Shown: positions 52,546-64,000 of the stretch, one piece after another
How the letters are laid out: each line of letters begins with the position of its first letter
Position numbering within the stretch: the stretch's first letter is position 1
NCBI RefSeq assembly: GCF_032884065.1
Contig: NW_027063596.1
Span: 1,260,114 to 1,324,113, forward strand
Direction of reading: 5' to 3'
Length of the DNA stretch: 64,000 nucleotides
Source: Artemia franciscana
Lineage: Eukaryota; Arthropoda; Branchiopoda; Anostraca; Artemiidae
The notes under the pieces: model-generated
Databases searched by the model: none
The model's input: only the letters and a program-made list of their open reading frames with translations
What the model was told of the DNA's origin: nothing
Made by a program: the position numbers and the translations under genes

Positions 52546-55500
52546 GAGTATATATCCAGTATGTAACTAAAACACAGGAAATCTAGACACTACCCGGGAT
52601 TGTTATACTCATAATTGCTTTTATTAAATTTTTCTTACTCAGCAGAAAAGTAAAACACACAGAATTTATGAAATAGCTGAGTTTATTGCTCAGCCAGTAA
52701 TTAAAAACAATCGGAATGTACTAATTAGCTGAGATTGTTGTACTCAAATTTGCTTTTTTGGAATTTTTGTTAATCAGTCAGCAAGTAAAACACTTAGAAT
52801 ATACCAACTAGCTGCGATTGTTTTAATCAAAAGTGCTTTTAGTACCTTTTTGATGCTCAGTCAGCTGTTAAAACACACAAAATTATCAAAACTTGAGTTT
52901 GTAGTATTCAAAAGTTTTTTAATTAAATTTTCAGTACTCATCTGGCAATTAGAACACTCGGAATGTATAACCCAGCTGAGCTTGTTGCACTGAAAAGTGT
53001 TCTCATTAAATGTTTTGGTACTCACCCAGCAATTGAAAGATCTGGCATTTATTAACTAGTTTATTCTACTCAAATCTGCTTTTATTAAATTTTGTGACTC
53101 ATTCAGCCACCAAAACACTTATAATTCACCAACTAGCTGAGTTTTTTATATTCAAAAGTGCTTTGATTACATTTCCACTGCTGAATTTTGCTTTTATTAT
53201 TTTTTTATACCCAATAGGTAATTAAAACACATAGAATTTATCAGCTACCCGAGATTTTTATACTAAAATTGCTTTTATTAAATTTTTGGTACTCAACCGG
53301 TTAGTAAAACACAGGGAATTTTATTAATTAGCTAAGTTTGCTGTGCTCAAAAGTGCTTATTTTGGTTTTTCCTATACCCAATAGGTAACTAAAACACAGC
53401 GAATTTACCAGTTACCCAAGATATTTATACTCAAAAGTCCTTTTATTAAATTTTTGATACTCAGCCAGCAAATAAAATACACGGCATTTATAAACTTACT
53501 GAGTTTGTTTTACTCAAAAGTGCTTTTATTAAATTTTTGATTCCCACTTGGCAAATAAAAGACTCAGAATTTATCAACCAGCTACGATTGTTATACTCAA
53601 AAAGTGCTTTTATTAAATTTCTGAAGTTCAGTTAGCTGTTAGAACACACGGAATTTGTCAAGTAGATGAGTTTGTTGTACTGAAATGTGCTTTTAATAAT
53701 TTTTTTATAGTCAGTAGGCAACTAAATCACTTGAAATTTAACAACTAGCTGAGTTTGTTGTAAGCAAAAGTACTTTTCTTAAATTGTTGGTAATCAGCCC
53801 ATAAGTAAAACACACGGAATTTAACAACTGGCTGAGTTTGTTGTACTAAAAAGTGGTGTCATTAAATTTTGCTTACTCAATCAGCACATAGAACACTCGG
53901 AATTTTCCAACTAACTGAATTCGTTGTACTCGAAAGTACTTTTATTAAAATTTTTGATACCCAGTTTGTAACAAAAAGATTTGGCATTTATCAACTAGCT
54001 GCGATTGTTGTATTGTTAAATGTCTGATGTTCAGCCGTTAAACCAGTCAGAATTTATCAAGTAGTTAAATTTTTTTACTCAAAATTTTTTTGATGAAATT
54101 TTTGGTGTTCAGCCAGGAATTAAGAAATTTGGCATATATTAACTAAATGAGTTTGTTTTACTCAAAATTTTTTCATCAAATTTTTTGGTTCTCAGCTAGG
54201 ATTTAAACCACTCGAAAATTTTTCAACTAGCTGAGTTTTTTGTCCTCAAATGAGCTTTTGATTAAATTTTTTTTAATCAGCTAGCAACTAAATCACTCTA
54301 AATTTACAAACTATTGTGCTCAAAAAAGCTTTTATTAAATATTTTGGTACCCAGTCGGTAACTAAAATATTCTGAATTTATCAACAGTGTAAATTGCTGC
54401 AATCAAAAGTGCTTTTATGAAATTTTTGATATTCAGTCAGCTATTAAAACCCAACAAATTTATCAAATAGTGGAGTTGGGTGTAAAAATTTCTTCACTCA
54501 GCCAGCAAATAAAACACTCAGAATATAGCACAGTTGGTTGTACTCAAGAGTCTTATCACTATTTTTTTTGTACTCATCCAGCAATTAAAACACTCGGAAC
54601 GTGTCAACTAGCTGAGTTTGTTGTAATCAAATATATCTTCATTAAATTTTTCTTACTCAGTCCACAGCTGAAACAATTAAAATTTAAAAGCTAACTAAGT
54701 TTGTTGTACTTAAAAAAACTTTTTAAATTTTTGCTACTCAGCCTACAAGTAGAACACACGGTATTTATCATCTAGCTGTGTTTCTTGGCCTCAAAAGTGC
54801 TTTCATTAAATTTTTGTTACTTAATCAGCAACTAGAACAATTGGAATGTAACAACTAGCTTAGTTTGCTGTGCTCAAGTGATTCAACTTAGTGATTTTAT
54901 TAAATTTCTTAATAACAATTTAGTAACTAAAACAAACGAAATTTATTAAATTATTTTCTTAAATTTTAATCTTTAAAATCTTACTCAATTAGCAACTAAA
55001 ACACTCGGAAATTATCAACTTGCTGAGTTTATTTTACAAAAAAGTGCTTCTATTAAGTTTTTTAATACCCAGTCAGTAACTGAAAGAGACGGCATTTATC
55101 AACTAGCTATGATTGTTGTACTCTAACGTACTTTTATTAAATAATTTTATACCAAGTCGGTAACTAGAACAAACAGATTATATGAACTACCCGAGATTGC
55201 TATGCTCAAAAGTATTTTTATTTTTAGTTTTGGTACTCAACCTGCATACAAAACACAAGGTATTTATCAATACAAGTTTGATGTATTTAAAAGTGCTTTC
55301 ATTGAATTTTATTTACTCAATAAGCAACTAGAAAACTCGGAATTTATCATATAGCTGAATTTGTTGTGCTCAAAAGTGTTATTTAAATTTCGGTAACAAA
55401 GATACTCGGTGTTTAGCAATTCGCTTCGATTGTTGTACTCAGAAATGCTTTAATGCTCAGTCAGCAACTAAATCATTCGAAATTTATCAACTAGCTGAAC

Positions 55501-56420
55501 TTGTTGTCCTTAAAAGTGGTTTTAAGAAATTTTTGATGTTCAGTCAGCTATTAAATCAGTAGCTGAGTTTTTTGTTCTCAAAAGTGCATTCATTAAAGTT
55601 TTGATACTCAATCAGCAGTAAAGACACTTGGAATATATCAACTAGCTGAGTTTGCTGTACTCAAAAGTGCTTTGTTATTTTTTTTATACCCTGTTGGTAA
55701 CTAAAACACACAGAATTTATCAACTAGCCGAAATTGTTACACCAAAGTGTTTTGATTAAATTTTTGGTAGTCAGCCAGTAAATAAAATTCATGGAATTGA
55801 TCAATTATTTGATTTTTTTGTCCTCAAAAGTACTTTTATCAAATTTTAGTTACTTAATTAGCAGCTAAAACACTCAGAATATACCAAGTAGCTGTGTTTG
55901 TTGTACTCAAATGTGATTGTTTTTTAAATTTTTGGATATCCAGTTGGTAATCTTAACAGTCAGAATTTATCAAATAGGTAAGATTGTTGTACTCAAAAGT
56001 GTTTTTATCCTCAGTGAGCAATTAAAGCAATCAGAATTTGTAAACTAGCTTAGTTTGCCGTACTCAAAAGTACTTTTATTAAATTTTTATACCCAGTCAG
56101 TAACTAAAACAATCTGAAATAAACAAATTAGTTGAGATTATTGTACTACAAAGAGTACTTTTATTAAATGTTTTGATACCCATTCAGTAAGTAAGAAACT
56201 CGCAAGCTACCCACTAGCTGAGATTGTTGTACTTGAAAGCGTTTTTATGAAAGTTCTGGTCCTCAGCTTGCAAGTGAAACTGTTGTATTCAACAGTACTT
56301 TCATTACCTTTTTAGGTACTCAGCCAGAAAATAAAAGACTCTGAATATACCAACTAGCTGAGATTGTTGTACTCAAAAGTGCTTTCATTACAGTTTTGCT
56401 ATTCAGTCAGCAACTGAAAG
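52546..56420 (+). repeat. ~83-bp satellite, second array, forward
   Basis: About 45 forward monomers of the same family as 12.6-20.3 kb (AACTAGCTGAGTTTGTTGTA, GTGCTTTTATTAAATTTTTG, ACTCAGTCAGCAACTAAAAC). Divergence is high, and some monomers are half length. Confidence 0.9.
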
Positions 56421-56570
56421 ACATAGATTTCGTGTTTTTTAGTTACTGACCGGGTAAAAAATAGTTTAACAAATGCACTTTTGTGTACAGCAAACTCAGC
56501 TAGTTGGTATATTCCGAGTGTTCTAGCTGCTGATTCAGTAAAAAAATTTAATGAAAACTTTTTTGAGAAC
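56421..56570 (-). repeat. ~83-bp satellite, reversed end of second array
   Basis: Monomers switch to the reverse orientation (GTTTTTTAGTTACTGACCGG, AAACTCAGCTAGTTGGTATA) for the last two units before the flank. Confidence 0.8.
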
Positions 56571-56574
56571 AATT

Positions 56575-57850
56575 TTCCAACAAAATCCATGTCCGAAAAG
56601 GGGAGCGGCAAAAAGTTTGAAAAGGGGTATAGGGGATCCTTGGGGGCGGAAGATGGGTGACCATAAGTTCCTCTAAAAAATGTTTTAGCTATTGATTCAA
56701 TGAGGAACATAAGTTGGCTGGTTTACTTTTCCCAAGTACATGTCATAAGAAAAAAGGTTTAGTGGATTTTTCACTTTTTGATGCAATAATATTTTGTTCG
56801 TATTATACAATTCACCCGATTTACTTTACTCAAGCGCGTGTCATCAAGCCAGTTTCATTCAGCCCAATTAAAAATTTGTTTATATAATTGTCATGACCTG
56901 AATATATAATGAGCTCATGTAAGTAGGTCATTAGGTTCATGGTATATACAAATGATATATTCCTCTTATGTATTTCTGTGACCCATTTGGTCACAACTAC
57001 TTGTATACACATAATTAGAAGTTATGTTTAATTATTTTCACAAAGCAGAAAAACGTATATTCATATTTTATTTAAATTGTGTTACAGTGCAGTGTTCTCT
57101 TTAAAACGTACTCTTATGATGGGAACTAGAAGAATATTGGATTAAAAAAAACCATCATATTAAGACAAAATTTGTCGTGGAAATTTGTAAAGTGCACATT
57201 TCTTTAATTTTTTCCTTGATATTTTCGTTCCTCAAAGTTTACATCCTGAAATAGTATCTTCTTGTTCTTAGGACTAATTACTTGTCATCTACTGCTACTA
57301 CTATTAACAACTCACCACAGCACCAAGCCACCTAAAGCAAACACTGCCACGCATGCTCCTCCTCCATCCCAGTATTCCTGGCCTCCCACTGTTCGCTCTC
57401 CGAGGAAGTTCCCATTTCCATCCTTATGACGTCCTCCCACCTCAACCACCGACAAGAGGCTAGGTCTGGGAGTCTGTAGTTCGTGTAGTTCGAATTAGTC
57501 TACAAATAAAAAAATTGTCAAAAAACTTTTCGAATTAATCGCTTTTTCTGAGCATAATATAGTCCAAGCATGAGGGCGTATATACTTTTAACAGTCAGTG
57601 TAAGGCATATCCGTTTTTTAACATTTTTATTTCATAACATGCACAAATTTTCAAATTCGTTAAGTGGTTGTGGTCTTTAGAGTTAGGCAGTGGTTTGTTT
57701 CATATTCACTAGTAGCTCTAATGTTGCATAAATACTTGTTATTTTAAGTGGGAATATTCATTTTAATTTATCTTTGGTTTTTGTTTTTGTCTATCCATTG
57801 GTTGTAGTTTCTGGTCATCATAAGTTTGATTTATTTTAGGACTTGACTTA
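56575..57850 (+). repeat. satellite-flank unit, second copy
   Basis: Same order as 20290-22000: GGGGAGCGGCAAAAAGTTTG, GACCATAAGTTCC, ATTGTCATGACCTGAATATA, ATCCTGAAATAGTATCTTCTT, an RTE-like tail (57284-57480), TATCCGTTTTTTAAC, and GGTTGTAGTTTCTGGTCATCATAAG. It lacks E4, so it is the paralogous empty site for it. It ends at 57850, before the TDP-43-like exon. Confidence 0.8.
57284..57480 (-). pseudogene. RTE-like 3' tail
   Basis: CTACTGCTACTACTATTAAC followed by CACCAAGCCACC and CCGAGGAAGTTCCCATTTCC matches the 3' ends at 15026-15170 and 21030-21290. Only non-coding or C-terminal sequence remains. Confidence 0.65.
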
Positions 57851-58059
57851 TTTACATAATGAACAAAAACATAAACTATCACATATATAAATCACTACGC
57901 TAGGGAGGAATTTAAATTTTTCTAATACCTAGCGATTAACTACATAAACATTCCTAAAGACAGCCTAAATCAAAAATAACAAAAAAAGACCCTACATAAA
58001 TGTTTCTAGAAGCATCCTATACTAAATAAAATAACCTTGAAAGAAAAAAGACAATCACC

Positions 58060-59913
58060 TTATCTCAAACACCCCCAGGGTGACAAACCTCATCCAAATG
58101 CAAGTCCCTTCACCCTAACCTCTTCACCCCGCTCCTCCCTCCAGCCCTCTACCCACTCCAATCCTCCCTCAAATACAAAAAAGCTGATTCCCCAACAAAT
58201 ACTCTTTTAATCTTTTTTTTAAACTGTGGGAGGTGTTCAGCCTTCCTAACACTCACAGGAAGTGAATTCCATACAGAAGGGTCAAGATACTTCAAAGTAA
58301 AACCAGATCTTACACCATTTTAATATCCACAATCAAGTCATCATATCTTGTTGTATCAACCTTATGAACAGAACTTCTAAATGAACTTCTTATGAACAGA
58401 ACTCTCTTTAATGGGTAAAACCCATTAAAAGTTTTCGGCACTAAATTAAACATAATTAAACACAAACTCCGCCACTTGATAGTCCCTTATCTGTCAAACA
58501 TTGAGTTGCCTTTGAGACTTAAAGCATGCACTGGTGTCCTTAAAAATTTGCAGGTACTCCCCAATTATTCTTGCTGCTTTATTTTGTAGAATTTGCACAC
58601 GAATTATTACTGCTCCAAACTAAACATTAGTGTAATATATACGGGTAGATTATTCCAAAATATGTCATGCAAAGAGTACGTTCCAGCAAAATATGCTTCA
58701 GTCTTCTGAGGATGCCAACTCCACGTGCAATTTAGGCAGTGCAAACAGTGCAAATAATGTCGCTATGATAGTTCCATGATAGATTTGAATCAATATGGAA
58801 GTCAAGGTGCCACAGTGATTTAACTTACGAAATAGGTTTTTCACCTAATAGAACTTTACTACTTACACCAACAGAATCACCCACTCTCCAGAATGTCAGT
58901 AAGAACGTTTTCTTTACATTCACGCGCAACAAACTTAAACTTGTAAACACCTCTGAAGTTTTGAGAGCATCATTAGCTTTTACTATTAAATCAACGACTG
59001 ATTTTGCAAATACTTTTAGTACAGTGTCATCCGCAAAAGAAGTAATACATGCATCCTGGAGATGAAAGTACATTATATGTGCGTAAACTAGATAAAGTAA
59101 AGGACCTAGCACAGAGTCCTAAGGTACACCACACCTCACAAGAAGACTACATCATTGAAACTACATCATTTAAAACGACTTTTAGAGACCTACCGTAAAG
59201 ATAGCTCTAAAACAATCTTAAATAAAGTCCGTTCATTCCAAAACTTCTTATTCGACGAAGCAATACTTGGTAGTCAACCGTGTCCAACGCTTATCTAATG
59301 TTAATGAAAATAGACGTAGGTACGTTAACTGAGTTTAATGCACAGTTAACACTTTGAACCAGTTGTTGTAAGGTGTGTGTCGTGGAATGAGCCTTACGAA
59401 ACCCAAATTGTGTCTCACTCAAAAGCCTATTCATCTGAAGAAAAGTATTGAGCCGTTTATGTACCACTTTCTCCAGTATCTTTGAAAAGATGAGTAACCT
59501 TTGTGTAATGGAATGATCTTCACCACCCCAAACTGCACCAGAAAACTTCCCTTTTCACAGGGAAGAATACATCCTGAAATCACTTTAAGAGCTTGAAGGG
59601 ACAAACCGTCAACTCTAGCAAAATTAGATTTAAGTGACTGCACAACCTTACGCACTTCTTCACTCGTGCACAGCTGAAATTCCATTCTTAAAGTTTCACC
59701 ACGGATGTCGCTAATAATATTGTAGTTGATTTCATTATATTTGTTGCTAACACTAGATTGCACCTTGGAGCCGATATGTGAGAAACAATTTGCAAACTTA
59801 TTTTCAATTCCACTTGAACCACCAAGGTTACACCCATCCAAATTAATGTCTGCCGTGGTCTCTTTTCCCTTACCACCCATGATCTCATTTAAAATCTTCC
59901 ACGTTTCCTTCAT
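58060..59913 (-). pseudogene. CR1/L2-like RT region, broken
   Basis: 59913-59431 (160 codons) has the EN-RT linker (NKFANCFSHIGSKVQSSV), RT block 1 (VRKVVQSLKSNFARVDGLSL) and the VVKIIPLHKG block. 59390-59150 in broken frames includes the FGF- and DYQ-type region (on the plus strand, complements of CGAATAAGAAG and TTGGTAGTCAACC). 59112-58825 (95 codons) has LGPLLYLVYAHIMYF, CITSFADDTVLKV (FADD catalytic pair) and the primer-grip-like NVKKTFLL. The thumb and the tail (YLDPSVWNSLPVSVRKAEHL, PQFKKKIKRVFVG) are read near 58290-58200. Multiple frameshifts rule out function. Confidence 0.75.
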
Positions 59914-60333
59914 ATTACCTTTACTATCCTACAACTTATTTCCATAATAATCAGACATTGCTTTTCTCCTCAGTTTATTCACCAGATTTCTTTGCTTTGT
60001 AAATAAAATAAAAGAATCATCACTTCTGAAATCCAAATATATTTCATAAAGCCGATTTCTTAATTCTATTTGGTCAATTATCTTCTCTGCTATCTATGAT
60101 TTAAGGGGAACAAGCTTCTTTTATTTAAAAACTTTTACTGGACACGTCCTTTCATAAATAGGGTTAATGACTTCCATAAGACAATCCAGTGCTTTAGTAG
60201 GGCATTCATTATTTTCAAACAATTGATTCCAGTCTGTTACACTCGCTTCTTCTGAAAACCTTAGGAAATTTTCTTTTTTCGTCAGTCGAAATTTTATTTT
60301 TTTTTTCAGGATCTGTTTAATGCTACAACAAAT

Positions 60334-60890
60334 TTAAGCTGAAAGTGAAAGATGATCAGACCCAGGATGCATGATTACATCGGACAAATTTCGATTCAAA
60401 TCAATTGAACGAACATATATACTTTCAATAATCAAAGCAGATTGACTCGTGATTCTCGTTGGAAGATTGACAAGTGGATATGAACCATTTGCTATCATAA
60501 AATTTAAGAAATCATCATTTTGACTAGATAGATCAAATAGATTAAAATTAAGATCCCCCATTACTTTGTGACTTACTGTCACAAATTCATCAATAAACTT
60601 ATCCTAGTGAGTGCTAGGAGGCTTATACACCATACTAAATAAAAAAAATGGTGATGAAGCTCAATATCTAATGAAAAAATTTCCAACTTACCTTCTCTTC
60701 ATATACTAAGATTATCCTTTATACGACTCGTAATCCCTTCCTTCACCAAAAAGTCAATACAACCTCGGCCTAGTGTAGTATGATTTTTGACATGTAGTAT
60801 GTACCCCGGAAATGAATAAAACGAAAGAGACTGATTTGCAAAAAAACTTTTACAAAGCCCTAGGACATCAAACTGTGAAAAAAAAATCAT
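60334..60890 (-). pseudogene. CR1/L2-like APE endonuclease fragments
   Basis: 60890-60699 (63 codons) has FDVLGLCKSFFANQ, SFPGYILHVKNHTTLGRGC and IDFLVKEGI. 60582-60334 (82 codons) has MGDLNFNLFD (catalytic Asp-x-Asn), GSYPLVNLPTRITSQSALII and SDHLSLSA (Asp-His near the end). These are successive parts of an APE-type endonuclease, separated by about 115 bases of broken frame. Confidence 0.75.
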
Positions 60891-60950
60891 ATAGTAACTG
60901 GAGTATATCTAGGTAACTTGATGTCACATGGACCTTCCAAGAGCATACAT

Positions 60951-61374
60951 ACAAACATTGGTCTTTTTCTATTGACGAAAACTCGCACACACAGATAGAT
61001 ATTATTTTGGGGGAAATTTAACTGGGTTATAGGGGAATCATCATCACGGGCAATTCTCCTGGATAATTAATCCTCCAGGCTAAATTTATCTACTTCAGAC
61101 TCGACCATCTCTTACCAGATAAAAGAAAAAATACGCATAAAAGCAGAAAAAAAGAAAACAAAAATAAAAACCAAAACAACAAAACAAAACAAAAATAGAC
61201 AAATACAAGAAACATTAATCATAACATTTGAGACTAAATACAACTGGTAATAGAACTGACTTCCCTGACTGCTGACCCTACGCTAGGCTTTTCCAAAATC
61301 TGACCCTGATTTGACCAGGCATTTCACTGACCATAATTGTCTTTCGCTGTGTTCAAAATGTCCTGGCGACATTT
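60951..61374. other. anonymous sequence
   Basis: No feature recognised; A-rich near 61130-61190. Confidence 0.45.
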
Positions 61375-63220
61375 TGTTAGAGACAGTAGGAGAGACAAAT
61401 ACACACAAAACATAAAGTCAGACACAAAAAAACACAAAAACAGGCACAGAGACATGCAAACAGATGCTCAGTCACACTGGTACGGTGGGAAGGAGAAAAA
61501 ATACACAAAAGAAAAAGCCAGACAAATAAACACACACACAAAGGCAAAGTGATATGTAAACAGACGCTAAGTCATACAGGTACAGTGGGAGAGAGACAAA
61601 AACACATACAAAACATAAAGTCAGACGCACAAACAAACAAAGACAGGGACAGAGACATACAAACAGACTCCTAGTCACACAAGCACGGTGGGAGAGAAAC
61701 AAAAAATTTCAGAGACACAAACACACAAACACACTAAAACAGACAAAGAGACATGCAAACAGACGCTCAGTCTCACAGGCACAGGAAGAGCGAAAAAACA
61801 TACACTAACACAAAGACATACACAAAGACCTGCAAACAAAATATGAGCCATACAGGCACGATTGGAGAGAGACGAAAAGACACGCAAAATAAAAAGTAAG
61901 AAAAACAAAGAGAGGCAAAGAGACATAAAACCTGACAATCAGTCACACAGGCATGGTGGGAAAGAGACAAATAATAGACTAAAACACTAAATGAGACTTA
62001 CAAACACACAAAGACAGATACAGAGACATGCAAAAAGACGATAGGTCATACAGGCATGGGAAGGAGAGAAAAAAACACACAAAAATGCAAAGTCAGACAC
62101 ACAAACACAGGCAGAGAGACATACAAACAGATGCTCAGTCAAACAGACATGGAAGAGGGGGGGGGGCAAAAAACAAAGTCAGACACGCAGACACAGAGAG
62201 ACATAAAAATAGAATACTCAGTCACACAGGCACAGAGAGAGAGAGAGAGAGAAAAAAAACATAAAGTCAGACGCAAACACACAATGACAGGCAAAAAGAC
62301 AGGTGAACTGACGCAGAGTCACTAAGGCAAGGTGGGAGAGAGAAAAAAACAAACAAAATACGAAGTCAGGCACATAAACACACAAAGACAGGCAGAGAGA
62401 CGTTTAAAAAGACGTTCAGTCACGCAAGCATGGTGAGAGAGAGACAAGAAACACATATAAAACATAAAGTCAGACGCATAAAACACACTGAGACAGGCAT
62501 AGAGAGATACAAACAGACGTTCAGTTAAACTGGCATGGGGGAGATGGAAAAAACACAAAAAAAAGAGTGAGAAACATAAACACACAAAGAGAGGCACAGA
62601 GACATAAAAATAGACGATCAGTCACACAAGCTCGATGGGAAAGAGGCAAAAAATACATAAACACAAACAAAAAGAGATACAGAAATATGCAAACAGACAC
62701 TCAGGCACACAGGCGCAGGGAGAGAGACAAGAAAAATATATAAGCACAAAAACACAAAGAAAGGCACAAGGACCTGCAAACAAAAACTGAGTCATACAGG
62801 CACGGACATACAAACACACAAAGAAGGACACAGAGACATGCAAGCAAACGCTCACTCAAACAGGCACGAGGGAAGAGAGACATAAAGAAACATAAAATCA
62901 GACACACAAACACACCAAGACAGCCACAGAGAAATGCAAACAGACACTCACTCTCACAGAAACGAAGGGGGAGGGGGAGAGAAAAAACACACACAAAAAT
63001 AGTCAGACACACAAACACACAGAGATATGCAAATAGACGCAGAGTCATACATGGATGGTGGGCGAGAGACAAAAACTCATATAAAGCACTAGGTTAGACA
63101 CACAAACACACCAAGAAAGGCACAGAGACATGCAAACAGATGCTCAGTCACACAGGCACAGTGGGAGAGAGACAAAATACATAAGCACAAAAACGCAAAG
63201 ACAGGCACAAAGACCTGTCT
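61375..63220 (+). repeat. ~100-bp minisatellite, purine/AC-rich on the plus strand
   Basis: About 18 units with ACATGCAAACAGACGCTCAG, TCACACAGGCACGGTGGGAG, AGAGACAAAAACACACA, CATAAAGTCAGACACACAAA and CACACAAAGACAGGCACAGA in order. Length varies by about 80-115 bases. The plus strand is strongly T-poor. Open frames on the minus strand rich in Cys, Leu, Ser, Val follow from composition and change frame from unit to unit, so I do not call a gene. Confidence 0.9.
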
Positions 63221-64000
63221 GGCCAAAATGTCTTTTTGTATTTTTGTGCGTATGTATCTTTTATTTATTTAAATGTCCAATGTCTTTGTATTCATTTGAA
63301 TGTGACAATATCTTTATATTGTGCTCACACTTGCTTGGAATATTTCATCTTTACTTAAAAAAAATATAATATATATGTTTATCCTTCCAATTTGCAAATC
63401 ATACTATTTGAAAAGATACAATAAATTTCGTATTTTGAATGACCAGCCAAGTTTTTATTAATTTCGACTATTTATTTCGACTTCGATATATACTTCAATA
63501 CTAAGTAATACTTTTAAAAAAAATTGTTGTTCGTTATTTTCTTTATTATTAAATTTGTTTTGTTTTTTCGTTATTTTTTTATATATTTTTTATTTATAGT
63601 TATTTTTTCAATTTTATTTTATTTTTGGTTTTGCATTTTTAAATTTAGTTTTTTAGTTTTATTACATTTTATTTTTTATTTTTCAGTATTTTTTTATTTT
63701 TGATTTTTTTTTTTATGCTTTTTGAAATATTTTTTTCTTATTTTTTTGGGGGGGGGAGAAGTTAGGGGAGGGGCATTGGGGGTCCCTTGGAAGTTGGGGC
63801 ATTGGTGACCAAGGGCTGTCATATCATTGCTCAAAATATATATGACATTATTTATTTCAACCTTAGGCATACCCTAATACTAAGTAAGATTTTCAACAGA
63901 CAAAAGGTTTATTCATATAATTGTCATGACTAGAATATTATGAATTATAATACTTGGTCATTGCTTTTATTCAATTAAAATCGAGTATTTGCTAATCGTG
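63221..64000. other. T-rich sequence with a short satellite-flank remnant
   Basis: Mostly T/A runs, with a G-rich patch at about 63750. At 63908-63965, CATATAATTGTCATGACTAG and TACTTGGTCATTGC resemble the satellite-flank unit (20640-20700, 56880-56940). TTCAATACTAAGTAATACTTTT (63493) and CCTAATACTAAGTAAGATTTTC (63872) are a small local repeat. Confidence 0.5.

Larger units (their letters stand above)
57851..60950 (-). mobile_element. decayed CR1/L2-like non-LTR retrotransposon
   Basis: Minus-strand order from 60950 down: endonuclease (60890-60334), linker and RT (59913-58825), RT thumb and C-terminal tail (to about 58060), and a 3' untranslated region. Frames are interrupted by many stops and indels. 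No ORF1 is recognisable and flanking duplications were not found. The C-terminal PSVWNSLP...FKKKIK pattern is typical of CR1/L2-group elements. Confidence 0.75.

Noticed and set aside
61472..63072. Series of Cys-rich minus-strand frames resembling small membrane or Cys-rich proteins
   Set aside because: They follow the 100-bp minisatellite, shift frame with unit length, and have no consistent start or domain.

Overview
The window looks like a repeat-saturated, AT-rich stretch of an invertebrate nuclear genome. I find no intact single-copy host gene. It holds non-LTR retrotransposon fragments from several clades, a Helitron 3' end, Penelope-like reverse transcriptase debris, satellite arrays, foldback repeats, and GT-AG-bounded exon-like sequence. 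From memory, the dispersed family carrying the hairpin CAGTTCG/CGAACTG resembles repeats common in brine shrimp (Artemia) sequences. A crustacean source is therefore my best guess, but unverified.

Layout. 0-9 kb: a decayed envelope-like remnant (minus), a 1.24-kb dispersed repeat (R), a broken non-LTR element N1 (4.7-7.5 kb, minus) and the 3' end of an R1-like element (7.8-8.6 kb). 9-24 kb: an exon-like sequence strongly resembling the N-terminal domain of TDP-43 (copy A, 9.36-9.64 kb), then about 10 kb of an approximately 83-bp satellite that changes orientation near 12.58 kb and has mirror-image flanks. The satellite is invaded by an RTE-like retrotransposon fragment (15.0-16.8 kb). Two decayed TDP-43-like copies (B, C) follow at 22-23 kb, and then diverged tandem repeats. 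24-31 kb: TAC-rich tandem repeats, a non-LTR 3' end, a 61-70-bp tandem repeat, an AG-rich tract and a Penelope-like remnant.

31.8-36.7 kb: the best-preserved element, an R1-clade non-LTR retrotransposon (minus) bounded by a perfect 13-bp target duplication. ORF1 is intact. ORF2 is complete apart from a one-base slip in a homopolymer. 36.7-41.7 kb is mostly anonymous. 41.7-50.4 kb is a layered stack in which a second copy of repeat R was split by hairpin-ended element E1 and by a retrotransposon tail that was itself split by element E2. A third copy, E3, carries a Helitron block ending in a textbook hairpin-CTAG terminus. 50.4-57.9 kb: more retrotransposon scraps and a second satellite array with the same flank as at 20 kb. 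57.9-61 kb: a decayed CR1/L2-like element (minus). 61.4-63.2 kb: a roughly 100-bp purine/AC-rich minisatellite. The end is T-rich.

There is no operon-like cooperation between genes here. The useful information is the order of insertions, the paralogous empty sites that define element ends, the amplified TDP-43-like exon, and the near-intact R1-like element with an unusual ORF1/ORF2 junction.
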